Assembly (NCBI RefSeq): GCF_022919075.1
Contig: NZ_CP095078.1
Coordinates: forward strand, 2,852,001-2,916,000
Length of the DNA: 64,000 bases
Origin: Nocardioides sp. W7
Lineage (GTDB): Bacteria > Actinomycetota > Actinomycetes > Propionibacteriales > Nocardioidaceae
Reading direction: 5' to 3'
Shown: positions 32,544 through 41,976 of the stretch, in pieces
Layout: each line of letters starts with the position of its first letter
Position numbering within the stretch: the stretch's first letter is position 1
The notes under the pieces: generated by a model
Databases searched by the model: none
Told to the model about the DNA's origin: nothing
The model's input: only the letters and a program-made list of their open reading frames with translations
Translations under genes and position numbers: made by a program

Positions 32544-33512
32544 ATGGCCCGTCCCCAGCACGTCCCCGTCCTCCTGGACCGGGTCGTCGCCCTCCTCGCG
32601 CCGGCCCTGGGGCGCGACGGCGCGGTGCTCGTCGACTGCACCCTCGGCCTCGGCGGCCACACCGAGGCCGTCCTCGAGCGGGTGCCGACCGCCCGGGTGA
32701 TCGGGGTCGACCGCGACCCGGCCGCCCTGGAGCTCGCCGGTGCCCGGCTCGCGCCGTACGGCGACCGGTTCACCGGCGTGCACGCGGTGTACGACGAGCT
32801 GGCCGACGTGCTCGAGGACCAGGGCCTGGCCTCGGTCGACGCCGTCCTCTTCGACCTCGGGGTCTCCTCGATGCAGCTCGACGTCCGCGAGCGCGGCTTC
32901 GCCTACGCCGAGGACGCGCCCCTCGACATGCGCATGGACGGCACCACCGGCCCGACCGCCGCCGACGTGCTCAACACCTACTCCGCCGCCGAGCTGACCC
33001 GGGTGCTGCGCGACTACGGCGAGGAGAAGTTCGCCCGCAAGATCGCCGGCGCCGTGGTCCGCGAGCGCGAGACCCAGCCGTTCACGACCTCGGGCCGCCT
33101 GGTCGAGCTGCTGTACGCCGAGATCCCCGCACCCGCCCGCCGTACCGGTGGACATCCCGCGAAGCGCACCTTCCAGGCGCTGCGGATGGAGGTCAACGAC
33201 GAGCTGGCCGTGCTCCGGCGCGCGATGCCCGCCGCGATCGGCGCGATCGGCGTCGGCGGCCGGGTCGTCGTCGAGTCCTACCACTCGCTCGAGGACCGGC
33301 TGGTCAAGCAGGCGTTCACCGCCGTGACCCGCTCCGAGGTCCCCCTCGACCTGCCGTTCGTGCCCGAGGGCAGCGAGCCCGCACTCCGGCTGGTCACCCG
33401 AGGGGCCGAGAAGGCCGACGCCACCGAGACAGCGCAGAACCCCCGAGCCGCGTCCGTGCGGCTGCGGGCCGTCGAACGAGTCCGTCCCCCTTCCCCGGGA
33501 GCCCCGTCATGA
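32544..33512 (+). CDS. rsmH: 16S rRNA (cytosine-1402-N4) methyltransferase
   Basis: Methylates C1402 in the ribosomal P site using S-adenosylmethionine. Its 322 residues carry [10 protein letters not shown] at the start, the SAM-binding [38 protein letters not shown] with the FDLGVSS signature, [16 protein letters not shown], and the C-terminal [11 protein letters not shown]. Length is typical. It starts two bases after the small membrane gene and stops ten bases before ftsL, as in other actinobacterial dcw clusters. Confidence 0.96.
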   Translation: MARPQHVPVLLDRVVALLAPALGRDGAVLVDCTLGLGGHTEAVLERVPTARVIGVDRDPAALELAGARLAPYGDRFTGVHAVYDELADVLEDQGLASVDAVLFDLGVSSMQLDVRERGFAYAEDAPLDMRMDGTTGPTAADVLNTYSAAELTRVLRDYGEEKFARKIAGAVVRERETQPFTTSGRLVELLYAEIPAPARRTGGHPAKRTFQALRMEVNDELAVLRRAMPAAIGAIGVGGRVVVESYHSLEDRLVKQAFTAVTRSEVPLDLPFVPEGSEPALRLVTRGAEKADATETAQNPRAASVRLRAVERVRPPSPGAPS

Positions 33513-33522
33513 GCAGTGCCCG

Positions 33523-34116
33523 ATGAGCAGTCCAGCCTCCCAGCTGCGATCCCGCGTCCCGCGGATCGCCGGTGCCGCCGTCGAGCGGGCCCGCCTCACC
33601 GTGGTGCCGCGCACCCGGGCGGTGCGCGCGGCCCGGGTGCCGTTCGTGCTGTTCGTCAGCCTGATCCTGCTGCTCGGCGTGGTCGGCCTGCTGATGTTCA
33701 ACACCTCGATGCAGCAGGCGTCCTTCACGATGGGCACCTACCAGGAGCGGGCCACCAGGCTGGCCGCGCGCGAGGAGCAGCTCAACGCCGAGCTGGAGGA
33801 CCTGCGCGATCCCGAGCGGCTGGGTGTGAAGGCGCAGCGCCAGGGCATGGTGCTGCCCGACTGCACCGGCTTCCTGCACACCGCCACCGGCACCGTCGGC
33901 GGCGCGCCGTGCCCGACCGTGGGCGCCAAGCTCCCGCTCGGGCAGCGCGAGCCGAAGGTCCCGAAGGCACTCGACCCGGACCCGATCGTCGTCTCGTTGC
34001 CGCCCACGCCCCCCGCGGCGACCACGGCAACCCCGCCGCCGGGCGTGTCCTCCGACGCCGCAGTCGATCGGGGAGATAAGCAGGACAAGCGCAAGTCCAG
34101 GAACCGCAACCGCTGA
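33523..34116 (+). CDS. ftsL: FtsL-like septum protein
   Basis: A bitopic division protein that with FtsB and FtsQ activates FtsWI. The 197 residues comprise a basic cytoplasmic N-terminus (residues 1-about 42), one transmembrane helix (VPFVLFVSLILLLGVVGLLM), a heptad-like segment (YQERATRLAAREEQLNAELE) and a signature near LRDPERLGVKAQRQGM. It is longer than classical FtsL (about 100) because of a Pro-rich C-terminal tail ending DKQDKRKSRNRNR. Identity rests on position between rsmH and ftsI plus topology. Stop overlaps the ftsI ATG (TGATG). Confidence 0.85.
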   Translation: MSSPASQLRSRVPRIAGAAVERARLTVVPRTRAVRAARVPFVLFVSLILLLGVVGLLMFNTSMQQASFTMGTYQERATRLAAREEQLNAELEDLRDPERLGVKAQRQGMVLPDCTGFLHTATGTVGGAPCPTVGAKLPLGQREPKVPKALDPDPIVVSLPPTPPAATTATPPPGVSSDAAVDRGDKQDKRKSRNRNR

Positions 34117-35930
34117 TGGGTCGAGGGAGCACCGTGAGCCGAGACCGTCAGCCGGTCACCGCCCGGGGGAGCCTGCGAGGGTCGCCGCACGTGCGGCTGC
34201 GGATCGGGTTCATCCTGATCGCCATGGTGCTCTCGGCGTTCGGTGCCCGCCTGGTGCAGCTGCAGGGGCTCGACCCGAACGGCTACGCCGCGATGGCGGC
34301 CGCCGAGGGCCTCGCCGAGGTGGTGCTGCCCGCCGAGCGCGGTGACATCCTCGACCGCAACGGCGAGCCGCTCGCGGACTCCGGCGACGGCGCGATGGTG
34401 GTCGCCGATCCCTCGCTCACCGCGAAGGAGGCACCCGCTCTCGCGAAGTTCCTGGCCAACCGGCTCGACGTCGACTACTTCAAGATCCTCCCGCTGCTGC
34501 GAGGGCAGCGCGAGAAGGGCAGCCGGTTCGAGTACATCGCACGGCAGGTCCCGGCCGCGCAGGCCAACGCGGTCGTCGACGCCGCCAAGGAGAAGAAGTA
34601 CGACGGGCTGTGGACCGAGCGCGACCCGGTGCGGCAGTACCCCGCGGACGACGTGGCCGCCAACCTGATCGGCTTCGTCGGCACGCCCGACGCGGAAGGG
34701 CGCTACCGGCCGCTGGCCGGCATGGAGCTCGCGTTCGACAAGGTGCTCTCCGGCACCGACGGTGAGGCGACGTACCAGCGCGGCGCGGGCAGCAAGATCC
34801 CGCTCGGCGACAACACCACGGTGCCGGCCGTCGACGGCCAGGACATCATCACGACCGTCGACCGCGACCTGAGCTGGTACACCCAACGGGTGCTCCGCCA
34901 GACCGTCGAGTCCGCGGGTGGCTCCTCGGGCTACGCGATCGTCCAGGACACCCGGACCGGCGAGCTGCTGGCCGTGGCCGACTACCCGACCTTCAACGCC
35001 AACAAGCCGGCCGACTCGCCCCGGTCGAACCGGATCTCCCGGGCGCTGAGCGACCCCTACGAGCCGGGCTCGGTGGCCAAGGTGCTCTCGCTGGGCGCGC
35101 TGCTCGACACCGGACGGGTGAGCCCGCGCCTGAAGCTGACGGTGCCGGGCCAGCTGCAGCGGCAGGACCGGCCGATCGGCGACTGGTTCGACCACGGCAC
35201 CATCCGCCTGACCCTGGCCGGGGTGCTCGCGAAGTCGTCCAACATCGGCACGGTGCTCGCCACCGACCAGTTCGAGGCCGGCGAGCTGCGGTCCTACCTG
35301 GAGCGGTTCGGGCTGGGCAGCAAGACCGGGATCGGCGTGCTCGGCGAGACGGCGGGCATCCTGGGCGGGCCGAGCTCCTGGACCAGCCAGGCCGAGGACC
35401 GGATCAGCTTCGGCCAGTCGGTCTCGGTGAACGCCGTCCAGATGACCGCGGCGGTCAACACGATCGCCAACGGCGGCGTCCGGGTCGATCCCAACATCGT
35501 CAAGGGGTCCGCGACGATGGCCGACGGCACCGTGGTCGGCACCGACACCGCCACCAAGGAGCGGGTGATCAGCGAGCGCGCCGCCGACCAGATGTCGCGG
35601 ATGATGGAGCGGGTCGTCGACCCCGAGGCAGGCGTCGCGCCCGGCGCGGCCGTGCCCGGCTACCGCGTCGCCGGCAAGACCGGCACCGCGCAGCGCGTCG
35701 GCGACAAGTGCGCCTGCTACGACGGCTCGACCACCGTCTCGTTCGCCGGCTTCGCCCCGGCCGACGACCCGCGGTTCACCGTCTACGTGGTCGTCCAGGA
35801 GCCGAGGAAGGGCAGCGGCGGCGGCTCGGTCGCCGGCCCGGCGTTCTCCAAGATCATGGGCTACGCCCTGCGCCAGTACGGCGTGGCGCCGACCGGCGCC
35901 GCACCCTCGACGCTGCCGGTCGAGTGGTGA
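34116..35930 (+). CDS. ftsI: Septal peptidoglycan transpeptidase FtsI (class B PBP)
   Basis: Crosslinks septal peptidoglycan outside the membrane and partners FtsW. The 604-residue protein has a short cytoplasmic part, a transmembrane helix (RIGFILIAMVLSAFGARLV), a dimerization domain (GDILDRNGEPLADSG) and a transpeptidase domain with catalytic Ser319 in GSVAKV (SxxK), SSN in AKSSNIG and KTG in AGKTGTAQRV. All three motifs are intact. ATG 34116 is coupled to ftsL (TGATG). A GTG at 34134 preceded by AGGGAG is an alternative that removes six residues. It is a target of beta-lactams. Confidence 0.95.
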   Translation: MGRGSTVSRDRQPVTARGSLRGSPHVRLRIGFILIAMVLSAFGARLVQLQGLDPNGYAAMAAAEGLAEVVLPAERGDILDRNGEPLADSGDGAMVVADPSLTAKEAPALAKFLANRLDVDYFKILPLLRGQREKGSRFEYIARQVPAAQANAVVDAAKEKKYDGLWTERDPVRQYPADDVAANLIGFVGTPDAEGRYRPLAGMELAFDKVLSGTDGEATYQRGAGSKIPLGDNTTVPAVDGQDIITTVDRDLSWYTQRVLRQTVESAGGSSGYAIVQDTRTGELLAVADYPTFNANKPADSPRSNRISRALSDPYEPGSVAKVLSLGALLDTGRVSPRLKLTVPGQLQRQDRPIGDWFDHGTIRLTLAGVLAKSSNIGTVLATDQFEAGELRSYLERFGLGSKTGIGVLGETAGILGGPSSWTSQAEDRISFGQSVSVNAVQMTAAVNTIANGGVRVDPNIVKGSATMADGTVVGTDTATKERVISERAADQMSRMMERVVDPEAGVAPGAAVPGYRVAGKTGTAQRVGDKCACYDGSTTVSFAGFAPADDPRFTVYVVVQEPRKGSGGGSVAGPAFSKIMGYALRQYGVAPTGAAPSTLPVEW

Positions 35931-35967
35931 TCGGCCCCGCGTCGGGGCCGGATAGCCTCGTCCGGTC

Positions 35968-37524
35968 ATGACCGACCCGCTCCTGCCGCGCCCCCAGCAC
36001 CCGCCCCGTACCTCGACGACCGACCTGGCCGCCTTCCTGGGCGTGCCCGCTCCCGCCGCCGAGGCGGTCGTGACGGGGGTGTCGCTGAGCTCCCAGCGGA
36101 TCCGCCCCGGTGACCTGTACGCCGCCCTGCCGGGCGCCCGCGCGCACGGCATCGACTTCGCCGGACAGGCGGTCGCCGCCGGTGCGGTCGCGGTGCTGAC
36201 CGATCCCGCGGGGGTGGACCGGGCTCCGGTCGGCGTACCCCTGCTGGTGGTCGACAGTCCGCGCGGCGTGCTCGGCCGGCTCAGTGCCGAGGTCTACGGC
36301 AACCCGGCCGAGCGGCTGCGGATGATCGGCGTGACCGGCACCCAGGGCAAGACGACGACCACCCGCCTCGCCGAGGGCGGACTGGCGGCGGCGGGGGTGA
36401 CGGTGGGGGTGATCGGCACGCTCGGCACCCGGGTCGCCGGCGTCGAGGTGAAGACCGCGCTGACCACCCCCGAGGCCCCCGACCTGCACGCGCTGTTCGC
36501 GCTGATGCTGGAGCGCGGCGTCGAGGCCTGCCTGATGGAGGTCTCCAGCCACGCGCTCGTGCTCGGCCGCGTCGACGGGGTCGTCTTCGACGTGGCGGTG
36601 TTCCTCAACCTCGGTCGCGACCACCTCGACTTCCACGAGACGGTCGAGGACTACTACGCGGCGAAGGCCTCGCTCTTCACCCCCGAGCGCGCCCGCCGCG
36701 CCCTGGTGAACGTCGACGACGAGCACGGCCGCCGGCTCGTGGCGGAGACGGCCCTGCCGGTCGCGACGTTCTCGGCGAGCGGTGCCGCCACCGGTGCGGC
36801 GGCCGACTGGCGGGCCACCGACGTGGTCGCCCATCCCAGCGGCTCGGAGTTCCGCGTCCAGGCCCCGGACGGGCGGCGGCACACGGCCGGCGTGCCGCTC
36901 GCGGGGGCGTTCAACGTCGCCAACGCGCTCGCGGCCGTCGCGGCGGCGGGCGAGGCCGGACTGGACGCCGCCCGGGTCGCTGCCGGCATCGCGGGACTCT
37001 CCGGGGTGCCGGGTCGCCTGGAGCGGGTCGACGCCGGCCAGGACTTCGAGGTCGTCGTCGACTACGCCCACAAGCCCGACGCGGTCGAGGCGGCGATCCG
37101 CACGCTCCGGCCGCTGACCGACGGCCGGCTGATCGTGGTCCTGGGCGCCGGCGGCGACCGGGATCCCGGCAAGCGGCCGATCATGGCCGAGACCGCGGCC
37201 CGGCTCGCCGACGTGCTCGTCGTCACCGACGACAACCCGCGCTCCGAGGACCCCGCCGCGATCCGGGCCGCGATGCTGGCGGGCACGAGCGACGCGGTCG
37301 CGGAGGTCGTCGAGGTCGGCGATCGCCGTACCGCCATCGCCGAGGCGCTCGGCCGGGCGCAGGCCGGTGACATCGTCCTGGTGGCGGGCAAGGGCCACGA
37401 GACCGGGCAGGAAGTGTGCGGTGTCGTACACCCGTTCGACGACCGCGTGGTGGTGCGCGAGGAGCTGGCCCGGATGAGGAAGAATGCTGGGTCGGACACG
37501 ACGAGGAACGAGAGGGACCGATGA
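35968..37524 (+). CDS. murE: UDP-MurNAc-L-Ala-D-Glu:diaminopimelate ligase
   Basis: Adds the third residue of the stem peptide. In the 518-residue cytosolic protein the P-loop is GTQGKTTTT near residue 128, the carbamylated lysine is in [20 protein letters not shown] gives the metal-binding His, and DNPR at residues 422-425 is the motif for meso- or LL-diaminopimelate rather than lysine. Nocardioides-type walls use LL-A2pm, which this motif allows. Normally murF follows directly, but here the murE TGA overlaps the mraY ATG (ATGA), so murF is missing from the cluster. Confidence 0.95.
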   Translation: MTDPLLPRPQHPPRTSTTDLAAFLGVPAPAAEAVVTGVSLSSQRIRPGDLYAALPGARAHGIDFAGQAVAAGAVAVLTDPAGVDRAPVGVPLLVVDSPRGVLGRLSAEVYGNPAERLRMIGVTGTQGKTTTTRLAEGGLAAAGVTVGVIGTLGTRVAGVEVKTALTTPEAPDLHALFALMLERGVEACLMEVSSHALVLGRVDGVVFDVAVFLNLGRDHLDFHETVEDYYAAKASLFTPERARRALVNVDDEHGRRLVAETALPVATFSASGAATGAAADWRATDVVAHPSGSEFRVQAPDGRRHTAGVPLAGAFNVANALAAVAAAGEAGLDAARVAAGIAGLSGVPGRLERVDAGQDFEVVVDYAHKPDAVEAAIRTLRPLTDGRLIVVLGAGGDRDPGKRPIMAETAARLADVLVVTDDNPRSEDPAAIRAAMLAGTSDAVAEVVEVGDRRTAIAEALGRAQAGDIVLVAGKGHETGQEVCGVVHPFDDRVVVREELARMRKNAGSDTTRNERDR

Positions 37525-38609
37525 GAGCGATTCTGGTCGGCGGGGGACTGGCCCTGCTGATCTCGCTGCTCGGCACCCGCTTCGCCATCCGGCGGTTCAC
37601 CGAGTGGGGCTACGGCCAGGAGATCCGCGACGACGGCCCGACCACCCACCACACCAAGCGGGGCACCCCCACCATGGGCGGGGTGGTCATCATCCTGGCC
37701 ACGCTCGTGGCCTACTTCGCGGCGAAGCTCGTCACCGGGACGATGCCGACGGCCTCCGCGATGCTGCTGCTCTTCCTCTTCGTCGGGATGGGCCTGGTCG
37801 GCTTCCTCGACGACTTCATCAAGATCTACAAGCAGCGCAGTCTCGGCCTGCGCAGCAAGGCGAAGATGGTCGGACAGACCGTCATCGCCCTGGTCTTCGG
37901 CTACCTCGCCCTCTCCGACCACCTGGAGGACGACCGCGGCCAGTCGCCCGCCTCGCACCACATCTCGTTCATCCGCGACTTCGAGAGCTGGGCGCTGCCG
38001 ACGGTCGTCGTGCTGCTCCTGATCTGGTTCGTGGTCACCGCGACCAGCAACGCCGTCAACCTCACCGACGGCGCGGACGGGCTGGCGACCGGAGCCAGCG
38101 TGATGGTCTTCGGCGCCTACACGCTGGTCAACATCTGGCAGAACAACCAGTGGTGCGGCCAGGCCGACATCACCTACGGCAAGTGCTACGAGGTCCGCGA
38201 CCCGCTCGACCTGGCCATCATCGCCGCGGCCATCACCGGGGCCTGCTTCGGCTTCCTGTGGTGGAACGCCGCGCCGGCCCAGATCTTCATGGGCGACACC
38301 GGCTCGCTGGCCCTCGGCGGCGCGCTGGCCGGCTTCGCGATCCTCACGCGCACCGAGCTGCTGCTGGTCATCCTGGGCGGGCTCTTCGTGGTCGAGACGG
38401 TCTCGGTGATGCTGCAGGTCAGCTGGTTCAAGGTCACCAAGCGGGTCACCGGCACCGGTCGGCGCCTGTTCCGGATCGCGCCGATCCACCACCACTTCGA
38501 GATGGTCTGGGACGAGATCACCGTGGTGATCCGGTTCTGGATCATCACCGGCCTCTGCGTCGCCGGCGGGCTCGGCATCTTCTACGCCGAGTGGGTCGCC
38601 GGCACATGA
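37521..38609 (+). CDS. mraY: Phospho-MurNAc-pentapeptide transferase
   Basis: Transfers phospho-MurNAc-pentapeptide from UDP to undecaprenyl phosphate, forming lipid I. It has 362 residues and ten membrane helices. Signatures are [20 protein letters not shown] (the Asp pair), [12 protein letters not shown] and [12 protein letters not shown], and APIHHHFEM near the C-terminus. All catalytic Asp and His residues are present. ATG at 37521 overlaps the murE stop, and its own stop overlaps the ATG of the degenerate MurD gene, so all three are translationally linked. Confidence 0.97.
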   Translation: MRAILVGGGLALLISLLGTRFAIRRFTEWGYGQEIRDDGPTTHHTKRGTPTMGGVVIILATLVAYFAAKLVTGTMPTASAMLLLFLFVGMGLVGFLDDFIKIYKQRSLGLRSKAKMVGQTVIALVFGYLALSDHLEDDRGQSPASHHISFIRDFESWALPTVVVLLLIWFVVTATSNAVNLTDGADGLATGASVMVFGAYTLVNIWQNNQWCGQADITYGKCYEVRDPLDLAIIAAAITGACFGFLWWNAAPAQIFMGDTGSLALGGALAGFAILTRTELLLVILGGLFVVETVSVMLQVSWFKVTKRVTGTGRRLFRIAPIHHHFEMVWDEITVVIRFWIITGLCVAGGLGIFYAEWVAGT

Positions 38610-39568
38610 GCGACCCGGCCGGACTCGGCCGCCACGACCCCTGGGACGGCGTCCGCGCGGTGGTCGCCGGCTTCGGAGCGGCCGGCTTCGCGGCCGCCGA
38701 CAACCTCACGCACCTCGGCGCGAGCGTCACCGCGCTGGACGAGTCCTCCGCGGGCCGCGAGGAGGAGGCCGAGCTCCTCGAGGTGCTCGGCGCGACCGTC
38801 CGGCTCGGGGAGGGCGCGACCGCGCGCCTACCCGACGACGTCGACGTGGTGATCGGCTCGCCCGGCTGGGACGAGTCGCCCCTGCTGCTCCAGGCCCGGG
38901 AGCGCGGCGTACCGGTCTGGGGCGAGCTCGAGCTCGCCTGGCGGCTGCGCGACCCGGCCCACCCCGCGCCGTGGCTGTGCGTGACCGGGGCCCGCGACCC
39001 GGGTCGCAGCGTGCGGATGCTTGAGGCGATCCTGGTGGCCGGCGGCCTGCGCTGCGCCGCCGCCGGGGCCGGGGCCGGCGGGCTGCCGATCGTCGAGGCC
39101 GTCATGGACCCCGAGCCGTACGACGCCCTCGCGGTCGGGCTCACCGGCGCGCAGCTGGCCGGAGCCGGGCCGATGAGCGCCGCGTCGGCCGCGGTCCTCG
39201 ACGTCGGGGCCGAGACCGGCCTCGGCCGGGTCTACGAGCAGGTCCGGGACGCCTGCGTCTATCTGGCGTCGGAGCCCGTGACCGAGGACCTGGTCCGCGA
39301 GGCCGACGTCGTCGAGGGTGCCAGGGCGATCGGGATCACCCTGGGCGCGCCCGGCGTCGGGATGCTGGGCGTGGTCGAGGACCTGCTCGTCGACCGGGCG
39401 TTCATCGCCGAGCGCGACACCAGCGCCGCCGAGCTCTGCTCGATCGGCGACCTCCCCGACGCGACGCCCGAGGTGGTCCAGGACGCGTTGGTCGCTGCCG
39501 CCCTCGCTCGGGCCCACGGCGTCGGACAGGTCGCCGTCCGCGACGGTCTGCGGACGTTCCGCGGCTGA
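38606..39568 (+). CDS. Degenerate MurD-like protein without ATP-binding loop or C-terminal domain
   Basis: It sits in the murD position and keeps its N-terminal UDP-binding fold ([43 protein letters not shown]) and parts of the middle domain ([20 protein letters not shown]). However, the P-loop GTNGKTTT of MurD is here GARDPGRS (residues 128-135), with no lysine. The LAVELSSFQL segment is [10 protein letters not shown]. The stretch with the metal-binding His and carbamylated Lys is deleted ([15 protein letters not shown]). The frame ends at residue 320 after GLRTFRG, about 130-160 residues short, with no ligase C-terminal domain. It cannot make UDP-MurNAc-L-Ala-D-Glu by the known mechanism. 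The frame is open and codon use matches neighbours, so it may be a pseudoenzyme rather than decay. ATGA overlap with mraY. Confidence 0.85.
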   Translation: MSDPAGLGRHDPWDGVRAVVAGFGAAGFAAADNLTHLGASVTALDESSAGREEEAELLEVLGATVRLGEGATARLPDDVDVVIGSPGWDESPLLLQARERGVPVWGELELAWRLRDPAHPAPWLCVTGARDPGRSVRMLEAILVAGGLRCAAAGAGAGGLPIVEAVMDPEPYDALAVGLTGAQLAGAGPMSAASAAVLDVGAETGLGRVYEQVRDACVYLASEPVTEDLVREADVVEGARAIGITLGAPGVGMLGVVEDLLVDRAFIAERDTSAAELCSIGDLPDATPEVVQDALVAAALARAHGVGQVAVRDGLRTFRG

Positions 39569-39638
39569 CCCCGCACCCTCTTCGCGACACGCTCCGGATG
39601 TGCCGGGCATCGAGCCGGGCGACGGTGAAAATGGCCCG

Positions 39639-40880
39639 ATGACCGCCACCGTCGAGGCCCCGAGAGAGACCGCCCGACGGTTCCGACCCGGTCTCCGGTG
39701 GTTCACGGCGGCCCGCGAGGCGCTCGACCGGCCGCTGACGACGTACTACCTGCTGCTCGGCTCCTCGGCGCTGCTGCTCACCATCGGCCTGATCATGGTG
39801 CTGAGCTCGTCGAGCGTCTACTCCTTCGGCGAGTTCGGCGACTCCTACGCCGTGGTCAAGCGGCAGCTGATGTGGGTCGTCATCGGGGTGCCGATCGCCT
39901 GGCTGGCGAGCCGGATGCCGCAGAGCTGGATCCGGCAGCTCACCTACCCGGCGTTCTCCGTCTCCCTGCTGCTGCTGCTGCTCACCGTGTTCTTCGGCGT
40001 CGAGCGCAACGGCAACAGGAACTGGCTGGGCGTCGGCTCGCTGGTCATCCAGCCCTCCGAGGTCGCCAAGCTGGCGCTGGTCATCTGGGCCGCCCACATC
40101 TACGCCAACAAGGAGCGCCGGCTGCGCGACCTGCACCAGGTGATCGTGCCGGTGGTGCCCGGCATGCTGCTCGCGACCGCCCTGGTCCTGGTCGGCAGGG
40201 ACCTCGGCACCGCGCTGGTGCTGGTGGCGATCATGATCGGGATGCTCTGGGTCGTGGGCGCCCCGGGCCGGTTCTTCACCATCAGCCTGTTCTCGATGGG
40301 CGCGGTCGTGCTCGCGCTGGCCGCCACCGACCAGGAGCGACTGGGCCGGATCGCCGGCTTCACCGACCCGTTCCGCGACTTCAACAACACCGGCTGGCAG
40401 CCCGCACACGGGCTCTACGCCCTCTCCTCGGGCGGCATCTTCGGCGAGGGCATCGGCGCGAGCCGGCAGAAGTGGGGCACCCTGCCCGAGGCCCACACCG
40501 ACTACATCTTCGCGGTGCTCGGCGAGGAGCTCGGCCTGATCGGCACCCTCCTGGTGGTGCTGCTCTTCCTCACCATCGCGTACGCCGCGCTGCGGGTCGC
40601 CCGCGAGACGGCCGACCCGTTCGTCCGCTACGCCACGTTCGGCATCGTCGTCTGGCTGCTCGGCCAGATGATCATCAACGTCGGCATGGTCCTGGCGCTG
40701 CTGCCCGTCATCGGCATCCCGCTCCCGCTGGTCTCCTACGGCGGCTCGGCCCTGCTGCCGTCCCTGGTGGCGCTCGGCCTGGTCATCGGGTTCGCCCGCC
40801 GGGAGCCGGAGGCGGCCCGGGCCCTGGCCCAGCGCCGCAAGGCCCGCTCCGCCGGTCTGTCCGCAGGCCGGCGTACGTAG
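39639..40880 (+). CDS. ftsW: Septal glycosyltransferase FtsW (SEDS family)
   Basis: Polymerises lipid II with FtsI at the septum. The 413-residue protein has ten membrane helices. SEDS hallmarks are GNRNWLGVGSLVIQPSEVAK, GRDLGTALVL, GGIFGEGIGASRQKWG, LPEAHTDYIFAVLGEELGL (catalytic Asp in the periplasmic loop region) and PLPLVSYGGSALL. The ATG at 39639 comes 70 bases after the MurD-like gene, the only sizeable gap inside the run from rsmH to ftsQ apart from ftsI-murE. A four-codon frame (ATG at 39631) overlaps the start. C-terminus is basic and cytoplasmic. Confidence 0.95.
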   Translation: MTATVEAPRETARRFRPGLRWFTAAREALDRPLTTYYLLLGSSALLLTIGLIMVLSSSSVYSFGEFGDSYAVVKRQLMWVVIGVPIAWLASRMPQSWIRQLTYPAFSVSLLLLLLTVFFGVERNGNRNWLGVGSLVIQPSEVAKLALVIWAAHIYANKERRLRDLHQVIVPVVPGMLLATALVLVGRDLGTALVLVAIMIGMLWVVGAPGRFFTISLFSMGAVVLALAATDQERLGRIAGFTDPFRDFNNTGWQPAHGLYALSSGGIFGEGIGASRQKWGTLPEAHTDYIFAVLGEELGLIGTLLVVLLFLTIAYAALRVARETADPFVRYATFGIVVWLLGQMIINVGMVLALLPVIGIPLPLVSYGGSALLPSLVALGLVIGFARREPEAARALAQRRKARSAGLSAGRRT

Positions 40881-40893
40881 GGTCGTCCTCGAT

Positions 40894-41976
40894 ATGCGCG
40901 TTCTACTCGCCGGCGGCGGTACCGCCGGCCACACCTCGCCCCTGCTCGCCACCGCCGACGCCCTGCGTCGGCTGGACCCGTCCGTCGAGATCACCTGTCT
41001 CGGCACGCCCCGCGGTCTGGAGAACACCGTCGTCCCCGCGGCCGGCTACCCCCTGGAGCTGATCCCGCCGGTGCCCCTGCCGCGCAAGCCCAGCGTCGAC
41101 CTGCTGCGGGTGCCCGGCCGGCTGCGCGGCGCGGTGCGGGCGGCCGCCGAGGTGATCGAGCGGATCCGACCCGACGTGGTCGTCGGCTACGGCGGCTACG
41201 TCTCGATGCCCGCCTACCTCGCCGCTCGCCGGGCCCGGGTGCCCGTGGTCGTCCACGAGGGGAACGCCCTGCCCGGCCTGGCCAACAAGGCCGGCGCCCG
41301 GGTCGCCGCCCGGGTCGCCGTCAGCTTCCCCGAGACCCGGCTCCCGAAGGCCGAGTACGTCGGCCTGCCGATCCGTCGGATGATCTCCACCCTCGACCGG
41401 GCCGAGCTGCGGGCCGAGGCCCGCGAGTTCTTCGCCCTCGACCCCGACCGGCCGACCCTGGTCGTGACCGGCGGCTCGCAGGGAGCACGCCGGCTCAACC
41501 AGTCGGTGGCCCGCGCTGCCCGAGCCCTCGGCGACGCCGGGGTGCAGGTGCTGCACGTCGTCGGCCCGAACGGCGAGGCGATCCCCGAGCCGACCTCCAC
41601 GCCGTACGTCGTGGAGAGGTACGTCGACCGGATGGACCTCGCCCTCGCGGCCGCCGACCTGATGGTCTGCCGGGCCGGCGCCAACAGCGTCACCGAGGCC
41701 GCCGCCGTTGGCGTGCCCGCGATCTTCGTCCCGCTGCCGCACGGCAACGGCGAGCAGGCCCACAACGCCCGCCCGGTGGTCGACGCCGGCGGCGCGCTGC
41801 TCGTCGCGGACGCCGCGTTCACCCCGGAGTGGGTGGCGGCGACCGTGCCCGGCCTCGCGACCGACCCCGAGCGCCTGGCCGCCATGAGCGCGGCTGCGGC
41901 GGGGCTGATCCCGCGCGACGCCGACGAGAAGCTCGCCCGGATCGTCGTGGAGGCCGCGGCGGGACCGGCCCGATGA
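40894..41976 (+). CDS. murG: UDP-GlcNAc:lipid I transferase MurG
   Basis: Adds N-acetylglucosamine to lipid I to give lipid II on the inner face of the membrane. In 360 residues, GGGTAGHTSPLLA is the first glycine-rich loop, VVGYGGYVSMPAYL the second, VVHEGNALPGLANK the acceptor site, VVTGGSQGARRLNQ the donor loop, and RAGANSVTEAAAVGVPAIFVPLP with HGNGEQAHNA the UDP-GlcNAc site. Length typical. Starts 13 bases after ftsW and its stop overlaps murC (ATGA). Confidence 0.97.
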   Translation: MRVLLAGGGTAGHTSPLLATADALRRLDPSVEITCLGTPRGLENTVVPAAGYPLELIPPVPLPRKPSVDLLRVPGRLRGAVRAAAEVIERIRPDVVVGYGGYVSMPAYLAARRARVPVVVHEGNALPGLANKAGARVAARVAVSFPETRLPKAEYVGLPIRRMISTLDRAELRAEAREFFALDPDRPTLVVTGGSQGARRLNQSVARAARALGDAGVQVLHVVGPNGEAIPEPTSTPYVVERYVDRMDLALAAADLMVCRAGANSVTEAAAVGVPAIFVPLPHGNGEQAHNARPVVDAGGALLVADAAFTPEWVAATVPGLATDPERLAAMSAAAAGLIPRDADEKLARIVVEAAAGPAR

